DNA of 64,000 bases from Heterobasidion occidentale (taxonomy: Eukaryota; Basidiomycota; Agaricomycetes; Russulales; Bondarzewiaceae). A program made the position numbers and the translations under genes. Position 1 is the first letter of the stretch. Every line of letters starts with the position of its first letter. The notes under the pieces are model-generated. The model ran no database searches. It was not told the DNA's origin and was given only the letters and a program-made list of their open reading frames with translations. Positions 48,545-58,123 of the stretch are shown in pieces. The stretch lies in the NCBI GenBank assembly GCA_039111635.1, contig JBCAQO010000006.1:1922001-1986000 (forward strand), written 5' to 3'.

Positions 48545-50539
48545 TCACGAATGCCTTCTTGCTGCAATCGTCTCACCACCCCAACCAATGAGGGCGATGA
48601 TAGCGGCAGCTGCATAGCAAGTCCCAACATATACAATCAACTTTTCGAATCTACCTCCTTCGATGTCGAATCCGGTCATTTTGTACCCAGTGGCCGTGAC
48701 AGTTGAAGATAAGCTTGCTAGGCGTGTTGAGACGGGTGTCGACAACACATTTCCGAGACCACGCGTGAGCATCAGGAAGCCATACAACGACATAGAGAGG
48801 GATGGGTCATCCTCTACGGCGAATATCAGGATAAGCATAGTTCAGCAAGGCTCTCGATGCAGACAACTCACTTGAGATTTTGCGGACAAATCCCGACCAC
48901 AAGGTACTCCAGCCGCCTGCGACGAGACCGTACGTGGCACCAAATATCATCAAGCCCGCAACATTTCCTATAGCACCCCAGAAGACGAAGGTACATATGC
49001 AAGATAATACCGCCGTGATAAGAGCTATAAGCCAAGGAGTAAAGTGATCAGACAGACTCCCAACGACAAGGGGGCCAAGCGCCGAAGAACCTATTCAAGA
49101 GATGAAGACAAGAACGGATATATCAAGGGAGGAAAGTACCGTTGAGAAGTGCGAGCGCCAAAGATGACATTGAAGAACTCAGATGGAGGGCAGATGCGAA
49201 TGCTACGATGAGACCCAGATATAGTCAGTCGTTTCTTATCATCGTTTATAATTCCGTGTGATACGCACTTGGAACCCACAGCATCGGGACGAAAAATGCG
49301 AAGCCCTGTATTGTGTTGGCAAGCATGAGGCCCCACCACGACCAGCTTTTCAACCATATAGACGACGGGTCTGTCCTGGGACCGGGTCCTCTGATCCTAT
49401 TCTCAGGCAACCGAGGCTTGATGAGCATGAGCGATACGATGAGAAGAAGGAGAATGGCGACAGATAGGATCCGGAGAGTCTTGTACGGCCCATACGAGTC
49501 CAATAGAGGGGGGATGATGAAAGGTAAAACAAGGCCGCCTGCGGCAGAACCTATGGCGCTGAAGTCAGTATTATAGTAACGCTAGAAGTGAACAGATTTG
49601 GGTTTACCAGTAAAGAGTATCCCATTCGCCAAACCGCGCCGTCTTACAAACCATTCCGATAGAAGGGAGATACAGGGATGAAACACTAGTGCTGTGGTAC
49701 AGTCAATTAACAGGCATCCATGAATTGGAGGGAAATTTCCAAACCTCCTCCGAGACTATACAAAGCCCCTTGCAAGATGAGGAGCTGGTAAACCTGGGTA
49801 TGAACAGTTGAGTTTGGTATGCCGTATAACTTTGATGTTTGACGCACTTTGCGTGCATAACTGGCACCAAATAGACTTGCCAACAAAGAAAAGTTCCAAT
49901 CCACATGCACGGACGTCTATGCCGCGGGTGATTGGCAATATATGGAAAGACGAGAGGACCTATAAGGGATATTGAGCATACTATACCCGCTCAAGTTCGT
50001 GAATAAGAGCCTACCAGAACAATACATGATGCCCGAAGCTAAAGTGCCGATAAGCGGAAGATATGTCTCAGCGCGGGGCTGAGAAACGAGGTCTTCATCC
50101 TGCAAATAGGCAGCAAGGAATATACCGAAAGCAAATGGGAAGCTCCAGACAAGAGCCTCGACTAGCGCAGCGCCTAAAACCTGGATGTACCGAAGCAGAA
50201 AAGTTTGAACAGAAACTTCGAGGAATATGAATCAGTCGTAGCACATACAAACGACCAAGCATGGTAGCCGCCATCCACCGGGTGTAAGATCAGACCGCTC
50301 TGCGACGTGTCATGGTCGGAGGAGTGGTCTTGTACAGAGGATGCCCCCCACGGTGTTTCAACTGATGGTGCCAAAGCTGTTTCGGCGTCACTGATGGCAT
50401 CAGGGTTAAGCGCCAGGAAAGACGCCCTAGGAGAAGGTTTTGACCCAGATTGCGATGTGTTCGCAAGTTCGAAGGTTTCGAAGGTTTGAATGATCCGCTC
50501 GCCGACCACAGGCTCAGACAGGATCATCGAGCTCGCCAT
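48545..50539 (-). pseudogene. MFS transporter copy 3 (MCT-like), possible one-base frameshift
   Basis: The ATG at 50539 starts MASSMILSEPVVGERI and a long N-terminal tail. It enters the fold at HPVDGGYHAWSF, joined to VLGAALVEALVWSFPFAFGI. SQPRAETYLPLIGTLASGIM and PLVFPYIANHPRHRR follow. In the next segment copies 1 and 2 read TGG-NNN-AG(T/C), whereas copy 3 reads TGG-CA-AGT (near 49880-49892), one base short before SLFGASYARK. Skipping that segment with a GTCTAT donor would keep the frame but lose about ten conserved residues. Later exons are in frame: GPYKTLRILSVAILL, FAFFVPMLWVPS, GPLVVGSLSDHF, MLTRGLGNVLSTPVS and CYAAAAIIALIGWG, with the stop at 48545. It is either a nonfunctional copy or affected by a sequencing indel. 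Confidence 0.75.
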
Positions 50540-50794
50540 TTTGACCTCTGGAGCACAGCGGTTGGACAACAATCCAGCAAGGATATCCGAGTCTCCGTTT
50601 GGGTAGTCGGCTTCATTTTCTGACTCGATCGCTGGATAATACTAGGCGGCGGACGGCGCGGGCGACGGCGAAAGGAAATTTGAGTCAAATCTCAACGTCG
50701 CACGCTCACGTGTTGACGGACGCGTTCAATAAGTCGCGTCGCGTCGCGGTGGCAAGCTTCTGCTTGTCCCCAATCCACAAGTACTTGCCGCACA
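50540..50794. promoter_or_regulatory. Short divergent promoter region
   Basis: About 255 bases separate the starts of MFS copy 3 (minus) and RNase H2B (plus). Both promoters must lie here; no motif was identified. Confidence 0.6.
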
Positions 50795-52154
50795 ATGACA
50801 ACTCACATTGCTGTCCTTCCTACCGGTAGGCCCATACCATCCATTGCTATAGAAATATGCACCAACCATGTACCAGATGTCCTGGACACGATATCCATGA
50901 AACTCAACGAAGAGGTTGTAGGGAACGGGTGCCCAACAAATGCACAATTTCTCCGACTTCTTCACCCTAGAACAGGTAGCTTTCATCGCACAAACTCTCA
51001 CATATCAACTCTGACACAATCTAAGGCATTCCCTCTCTATTTCTGCCATATCGCTTGTCGAAGACAGACAATACAATACGATGGGGGCTTCTTGAGGTGC
51101 AATCTGTAACACCCCCCAATCCACGCTCGTGGTTCTTCTCAAGCGATGAAGTAGTAGAAGGTATGACCCTCGATTGACCCTCATGCCGCGGCTCAAGCTT
51201 TCACAGACGGGAAATTGCTAGTTATGACACCCATTGATCCGACATTCGTCTTGATACCCATCCTACAAGTCGCTAGACCAGTGCGCTATCTTATCCCCTC
51301 AATGTGCACCCCAAACTGACTTCCCACAATCGGTCTAGCCCGACGGAACGCCGGGAAAGTTCCGCCCATTAGACGATATTTTTGACGAAGTCGCTCCAAA
51401 GCTCGCACAACAGTCTGTCGGGTCTTCTCACATTGACCCGTCCTCCGTCATTTCGTCAAAGGATATAATATCCTTGTCTTCATTGGACTGTATATCAGAT
51501 GCCATGAGGCGACTATGCGATGTCAAAGGTACGTATACTCTTGTGTCAACCGTGGCTGCCGTCTGACGCGTTTCCAGACATCACAACTGACATCACCGTA
51601 TACCGATACTCCGAAGACAAGCTAGTCGAGTACTTACGTGGAAAAGTATCTCGCTTGTCAAAGCAGCAAGTGTCCGAGAAGTCCAGAACAGTGACACGGA
51701 AATTGGCGAAGGACGGCCTTATGGAAGACGGCAAAGAACGCCTGTTAGAGCGTAAGCTCTCAAATATGACTACGAGAACATTGCCTGAACATGTAGTAGT
51801 TGGCCGCATCAAGGCTGCTTGCGATCTCGTTTCGCAGTATCTGCCCCCGGACACGTACAAGTCCTTAAAGGCGTCTTACGAGTATGTACCCTTTCCTTCT
51901 TCAAATGTGGAGCTTTTACTTATGGACTGCTCAGCTTCAGCCCATTGGATGTATATTTGAAAGCTTTAGAGGATGAAATGGCCGCGATGGCTGTCGTGAA
52001 TGCTCCTGCATCCAAGGCGAAAAAGGTCAATGGAGATGAGCAAGATGGGAAAAAGCGAAAAATGAAGCCCAAGGGCTCTCAAGGCACAGAGAAGTTGAAA
52101 AAGGCAAATTTAAATGGGATGTCGAAGATATCATCTTTTTTCCAAAAGAAGTGA
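50795..52154 (+). CDS. RNH202: Ribonuclease H2 subunit B
   Basis: The B subunit of the RNase H2 heterotrimer, which removes ribonucleotides from DNA and degrades RNA:DNA hybrids in the nucleus. The ATG at 50795 gives MTTHIAVLPTGRPIPSIAIE, then SFLLP-like exons and EVQSVTPPNPRSWFFSSDE. The triple-barrel core has DPTFVLIPILQVARP, spliced to PDGTPGKFRPLDDIFDEV. Then comes the winged-helix part (DITTDITVYRYSEDKLVEYL). The C-terminus is Lys-rich and ends KISSFFQKK, matching the PCNA-interacting (PIP) motif that recruits RNase H2 to replication sites. The stop is TGA at 52152-52154. The catalytic subunit is not in this window. Confidence 0.9.
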
Positions 52155-52353
52155 TGATCATCGAGTTTCCCTCTCCCTTCAATCACGTAGCAGTGGTTTG
52201 CTTGACAATTGCATTGACATGTACACGAGCGGAGTCAGTCGGAATCGACTGATCGTCATAAGTCTTAATCTAAAGTCATCGAGCAAGCGTGAACCTCAAG
52301 ACAAAACATCACATCTATGATCTATGGGTATGTGGTAACACTACATGGCGTAT

Positions 52354-53806
52354 TTAAATCTGCTGTGCCCATCCCCTCTCCTTGAAATCGATGAGAACGT
52401 CCCGAATCATATCTTCCTTGGAAATGTATTTCAAGCCCAGGATGCGGGCTGACTTCGAGTTCTTGAAATCACATGGGTATGGTTTACCCTTGGTCGAACC
52501 CGGGTTACCCTTGTGAAGTTTCAAAGTGGGAGCCACAGCATTGGAGATGTCGACTGTGAATTTCGAGAGTCAACGCAAGCTCAAGAAATATTTATCGACA
52601 ACGAGAATGACGGACCAAATTCTTGCCAGTAGTAAGGCGCTGGAAGGGGTTCGACGACGTTTATGATTTATTCGTTGACAGCGAAAGCGGACAACTCACC
52701 TGAGCTGATGATGATCCTCTCACCGCCAGCCTCCGCCTTCTGTGCGGCCAATACATGAGCCTGGGCCAGATCCCTGATGTCGACACATGCATTTCCAGTG
52801 TTGGCCAAGCTTTCATCATCCATGTCACCCAGGATGACGCGATCGTAGAATTCTTGCATCGAAGTGTTAATGGATGACGTATCAGCGACCTCTTGGATTG
52901 TAGCCTGATACAAAACGATTCATCATAAGCATGACACCGGGAAAACTCCTCGTAAAGCACTCACACCATAGACGTATGGAGGGTTCAGAACAACCAGGTC
53001 CCAGCTGATGCTACCCTTGTTCTTCTCCACGAAATCCCATGCAGCTGATGTGATAGATAACACGATCAATGTCAGATAGAGTCATGCAGGAGGAAACTCA
53101 CCCTTCTCCGCTAACGTCTTAGAAGCGCAGTACATGTCCATGGGATTGGCGTTGTCACCAAGCTCGTTGCAGTTCTTGATAGACGGCTCGTTCCATGAAG
53201 CCTCATCGAAGACGTTGGGTAGAAGGGGGACCTGCAGGATGCTAGCGACGGAAGCGGTAACAATCACTCGCTTCACAGATGTGCTAGAAAATGACCATAA
53301 GGCGAGGGACTGCATGAGAAAACAGGCAACAATCGTACCCGAATTTCTTGACAGATTCCAAGACGCTGACTGTCCCTTTCAACGCGGGGACAATGACCTC
53401 TTAAAGTGAGAGCAGCTGTTAGACAAGACATCGAAATTAGATGACAGTCACGTACCGTCAGGAGTTTTCGATTTGAGATGGAAAGGAGACGCAGTATGCT
53501 CGACGAGGTCAACGCCCTTGACAGCTTCGTCGAAAGCACCCTCCTTCATACATGTCAAAAACAGTCAATGAAAGCTCTGTGTATAAATTTGCAATAACGC
53601 ACCTTTGTGATATCTTCGACGACGACGAGCTCCAACTTGTCGCCGTAGGACGCAAAGAGCTTCTTGAGATGCTCACCCTTGCTCGCAGAGCGAACAGTTC
53701 CACGAACGGAGTAGCCACTCTCAAGGAGAGCTTTCGTGACCCATACGGCGACATAGCCGTTTGCACCGGTGACGAGAGCTTTAGCAGGGGCGGAGACAGG
53801 GGCCAT
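52354..53806 (-). CDS. Extended SDR reductase, dihydroflavonol/cinnamoyl-CoA reductase-like
   Basis: An NADPH-dependent extended short-chain dehydrogenase acting on carbonyls. The start MAPVSAPAKALVTGANGYVA shows the Rossmann GxxGxxG-type motif (TGANGYVA). The next exons give VEHTASPFHLKSKTPDE and VKRVIVTASVASIL. The catalytic Tyr-x-x-x-Lys is in DMYCASKTLAEKA. Further exons give SISWDLVVLNPPYVYG, a DSMQEF-like substrate loop, ACVDIRDLAQAHVLAAQ and LGLKYISKEDMIRDVLIDF, ending GWAQQI at 52354. This resembles yeast GRE2 and plant DFR/CCR families. Substrate and pathway are not evident. It is convergent with RNase H2B, with about 200 bases between the stops. Confidence 0.88.
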
Positions 53807-54702
53807 TGAAGAAAGAATAATGTGGTGGGTGGTGATGGAGACTAAAATGCTGTAGTTGCGTGGACTCTTTATAAAGAAAGAGACACGTAAACCACGCAGG
53901 ATGTCACAATTATGCGAGATAAGTAAGTCGCCGTAGGTTGTAAAGATTTAATGCTGGCCACCCCTCGCCAGGGACAGTTGCTTGGAAATCGGGGGCTAGA
54001 TTTCCTGGTGGATACCGCTCGGGGCGCTACCATCGGTAAAGCAAATAGGCTGACTTGAACACAAAATGACGATTATTTTGGCTTTAACTCACCGATGCCC
54101 ATCCGAGTACCCCTATAGTTGCTGGTACAGATGATGAATTGTTGTTGTGGGCCATAATCATATCCCGACTTCCTTCGGGTTTTGCATTGTCCAGATCTCA
54201 CATAGAAAAACTGCTCAACGGGATGTTCATGGATTGCAACTGTAGTGCTGCCGAGACCCGGTAATGGTATCGGGTTCCGGCAATCCGGCAAACGGATTTG
54301 CGGTGGATGGAAGTGGATGGATCTGATAAGTGGGTCAATATGATCGGCATTCTTCGTTACCAACCCTCTTTGCTTCGTTCTGCGGCCGTGAGCGCACGTT
54401 TCATACACTTGTGTGGAGGGTCGAAACACAAAATCTGGGCCCATCCGCCGACGTCACCCGCCCGATCAGCGTACCCGACGACGCCGGCACAGAAAATGCT
54501 GCTCTGCTGCGTCATCTGTGAGCGCATGTCTCACCTCTGACAAATGTTTGATATAGAAACTCCGAGGGCCAGATTAGGATTGCCATCCTCCTTGATTGGC
54601 TTGACTAGTGTCACTGGCAGGCATGTCCGGATTGCGAATGTGTCTTGTAACCTGAATATAACCCGAAAGACTGAAGATTAACATTGACCGCCGGCACTGC
54701 CC

Positions 54703-54735
54703 CTCTTGAACGGTACGATTCGTACCTTTCAAGAG
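54703..54735. repeat. Near-perfect 33-bp palindrome
   Basis: The left arm is CTCTTGAACGGTACGA (54703-54718) and the right arm is TCGTACCTTTCAAGAG (54720-54735). The arms are 16 bp with one mismatch, separated by a single base. It lies between the SDR reductase and the methylcitrate dehydratase gene. Confidence 0.9.
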
Positions 54736-54831
54736 CTCATAAACACGTCATAATGTGCCCGGATTTGGTAACGTGCATATCCTGAATCATCGGCCGATCT
54801 CAGAAATGCATCTGCGAGACAATCTAATTAA

Positions 54832-54860
54832 TTGAGGTGCATCCTCGAAGAGCACCTCAA
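54832..54860. repeat. 9-bp inverted repeat hairpin
   Basis: TTGAGGTGC (54832-54840) and GCACCTCAA (54852-54860) are perfect complements across an 11-base spacer, about 100 bases from the longer palindrome. Confidence 0.9.
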
Positions 54861-55765
54861 CACCAAGGCATTGAGCGTTTCACGCCGTGAGGATTACGGA
54901 AATGCATAGGACGTCATCACCCTCCATCGTGGAGGCATGTTACTCATGATGGACATCGTCGAGATCGGAAGGGGGATGCTGGAGAACACCGAGTGTGAGT
55001 GCTTGAGCGTTGCACAACGCAAGAAAGCGAGCTTGTCGAACAAGAATATGCCGTGCCGCACTGAACTGAGTAATTATTAGTCTGCTTGGAGATCAACTCA
55101 ACATCGCTCAACTCTGGTAGATACCTGCATCTGCATACGTGCTGGAGACCGGAACGGCAGTTCTTCTCGAAATATCAGACATCCACACGCGCCCACAAAC
55201 GTCTTCTGTAAAGCACCCAGGCCTCGGTTAGGGTGTGACAGGTGAGGCATGGAATGACAGTTGCTCACCCTTGAGCCGCGATTCGGCACTCACGGCTGTG
55301 AAGGGGGCAGTCGGCAGCATCCCCTGCCGTTGAGATCCTAGGAATACGAGACTCACCGCGTCGGCATATACTTGACTGGGCTAAGCTTTTGCAGGAGCGG
55401 CAAGCCTCGGGGGAAGACTACCCCACGTTGCACTCTGCCATTGGACTCATGCACCACCAATGAGTCGGTATGGTGGCTTGGTGAGATATAAATTTGCGTT
55501 TAAAATCCCATCAATAATGATTTCGAGTTGGAATTGAATGCATAGGATGTATACAGTCAATGAACAGACGTGGATGATCGACGTCAAAGTGTTATAAGGA
55601 TGTGGCTCACCGTGAGCCGCGGGTCTAAAGATATCCGGGGCCCCACGTACGCGAAGCACGTGCCAAATGCGGGGAGGTACATAGGCTCGTACTAGCTTGG
55701 ACGTGAACGACAGCGAGAGTCGCAACTTGGTGTCTCTTGTTTAGCCAGTCCATCCTCCTCGACAA

Positions 55766-57806
55766 ATGCTGCGAGCCTCGACGCGCCTGCTTCTGCGTAC
55801 TCCTTCCAGACCCGGAGCGATTGCAAGCTTACCCCGCGTTCATTCTGCGGCTATCTCCTCATCAGCTGGCTTAATCAACACATCTGCGCCTTCGAGCCGC
55901 CCTTCCGCATCTTCCATCCCCTCGACCGCATTCTCAGTCTCGAGAACGATGTCCACGTCCTTTGGCGAGTCGACTATCCGCCCGGAGCCGGATCAGGTGG
56001 TGCAAGATATTGCGGACTATGTCCACAGCTATAAGATCGACTCTGAACTCGCATTTGAGACGGCGAGGCTTTGCTTGATCGACACTATTGGGTGTGGTTT
56101 GGAGGGTCTGAGGTTCCCTGAGTGCAGTCGCTTGCTTGGCCCAGTGGTTGAAGGCACTGTTGTTCCGAATGGTGCGTACCTAACCACGCTGCAGAACCTC
56201 ATGGTCAACAACTAGGTTCCTCCTCTAGGTACAAAGGTGCCTGGCACCAACTATCAGCTTGACCCTATCCGTGGAGCATTCAACATTGGAACGATCATCC
56301 GCTGGCTCGATTTTAACGACTGTTTCCTCGCAGCAGAATGTCATTCGCTCTCGTAACCTTTTTTCTACTTTTACTAACTTGATTTTGCAGGGGGTCACCC
56401 GTCAGACAATCTTGGTGCTATCTGGCCGTGGCCGACCATTTGGCCCGAACGGGTCAAAAAGTAACAGTTAGAGATGTGTTGGAGGGCATGATCAAGGCCC
56501 ACGAAATCCAGGGCGGTCTCGCCCTCCTCAACTCCTTCAACCGTGTCGGTCTCGACCATGTTGTCCTGGTCAAGGTCGCTAGCACAGCCGTCGTATCCAA
56601 ACTTCTGTACGCCTTCGCTTTCCTATACTTTCTTTCCCGTCGTTTCTGACATTCATATCTCTCTCAGTGGTCTGTCACGCGAACAGACCATTGACGCTAT
56701 CTCCCAAGCGTGGGCTGACGGCCAGTCGCTTCGCACTTACCGTCACGCACCTAACACTGGGTCGCGCAAGTCCTGGGCAGCAGGAGATGCCTGCTCTCGT
56801 GCAGTCAACCTCGCCTACCTCGTTAAGAAAGGTGAAATTGGCATGCCATCCGTTCTCACCGCCAAAACCTGGGGCTTCTATGACGTTCTGTTCAAGGTAA
56901 GAGCACTCGAACGTTGCTAAAAATTTCCGACGCTGAAGATACTTGACATCTTGCAGGGCAAACCGTTTGAGTTCCAGCGGCCATATGGCTCGTACGTGAT
57001 GGAGAATGTCCTGTTCAAGATCTCGTACCCCGCCGAATTCCACGCTCAGACGGCAGTTGAGGCTGCGTACATCGTGCACGACAAACTGAAAGCGCTGGGC
57101 AAGACCGCTGAAGATATCAAGTCCGTCCGTATCCGCACCCAGGAGGCCGCCATCCGTATCATCGACAAGCAAGGCCCCCTCGACAACTTCGCTGACCGCG
57201 AGTAAGTCCTCCTTACTTTTACTACAAAAAATGCAGACGCTCATAATATTGTCATGTCTAGTCATGCGATTAGTTACATGGTTGCGTACCCGCTCATCCA
57301 CGGCGAACTTACTTCTCAAAGCTAGTCCGTACATTGCCCCTCCTGCTTTCACCGTTTCATAGCTGATCTTCCGATCAATACAGCACCGACGCTTCTGCAT
57401 CCGACCCCCGCATCGACGCTCTCCGCGCCAAGACCTTCTGCGTCGAAGACAAGCGCTTCAGCGTCGATTATCACGACCCCGAGAAGCGTTCCATTGGCAA
57501 CGCGCTCCTCGTCGAACTCAACGACGGTACCGTTCTTGATGAAGTTGAGGTGGAATACCCTGTCGGCCACAAGCGTCGTCGTGAAGAGGGCACCCCTCTC
57601 CTGCTCGCGAAGTTCCGTCGCCACATCGGCTACCACTTCGACGAGACCCACCAGAAGAAGTACGTCGATTCCAATGTGATCCTTCATCCTCCACCAAAAT
57701 ATCAATTAATATGTGCTGCAGGATCATCGATACCGTGTCCGACGCTAAGGCCTTAGGAGAGCTTTCGGCGGACAAATTTACTGACCTGTTCGTCAAAGCG
57801 ACTTGA
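55766..57806 (+). CDS. 2-methylcitrate dehydratase, mitochondrial (MmgE/PrpD family)
   Basis: This enzyme dehydrates 2-methylcitrate in the methylcitrate cycle, which clears propionyl-CoA in mitochondria. The start [20 protein letters not shown] is an Arg/Ser-rich presequence, and a second Met (MSTSFGEST) could give a shorter form. Family blocks include [20 protein letters not shown], an [20 protein letters not shown] core and [78 protein letters not shown] and [10 protein letters not shown] follow. The intron after HGELTSQS uses a GTCCGT donor and ATACAG acceptor, leading to [17 protein letters not shown]. The other choices meet a stop. The end is FTDLFVKAT, with the stop at 57804-57806. Confidence 0.92.
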
Positions 57807-58123
57807 TTTGTATCTCGATTGTAACGCAATCACGGAATAAATCCATGGAATACTCGAAGCTGGAGGTGATGCTCTGCACAATACATTGCTCGTACTCCTC
57901 TGTGGTAAAACCTGGTCTAATGCGAGTAAAAATACAACATTCGGTGCGTTGAAATCCATCTATGCTAATATGCTAAAAGAGTCGGGATGCGGGTGGTGAC
58001 GATGAGAACAGTGCGAAATTAAAGTTTGAAATAATTTAATGGAACCTCATCTTACACAGACATGCGAACGGCTTGAGAGCAAGCGGAGCATGAACAACGA
58101 AAGCGAATAAGTACCTAAACCAT
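57807..58123. other. Short convergent intergenic region
   Basis: No gene is seen. The stops of the methylcitrate dehydratase (plus) and the next gene (minus) face each other here. Confidence 0.5.

Larger units (their letters stand above)
53807..55765. other. Large intergenic region with two palindromes
   Basis: Nearly 2 kb upstream of both neighbours. The largest open frame (54073-54444, minus) shows no domain. The right half contains two inverted repeats described separately. No gene is called. Confidence 0.5.

Noticed and set aside
54073..54444. A 123-codon minus-strand frame resembling a cupin-like HEHPVEQFFYV stretch
   Set aside because: The similarity is short and no flanking exons or other motif support it.
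57320..57385. A stop after HGELTSQS suggested a broken methylcitrate dehydratase gene
   Set aside because: A GTCCGT donor with the ATACAG acceptor removes the stop and restores [17 protein letters not shown].
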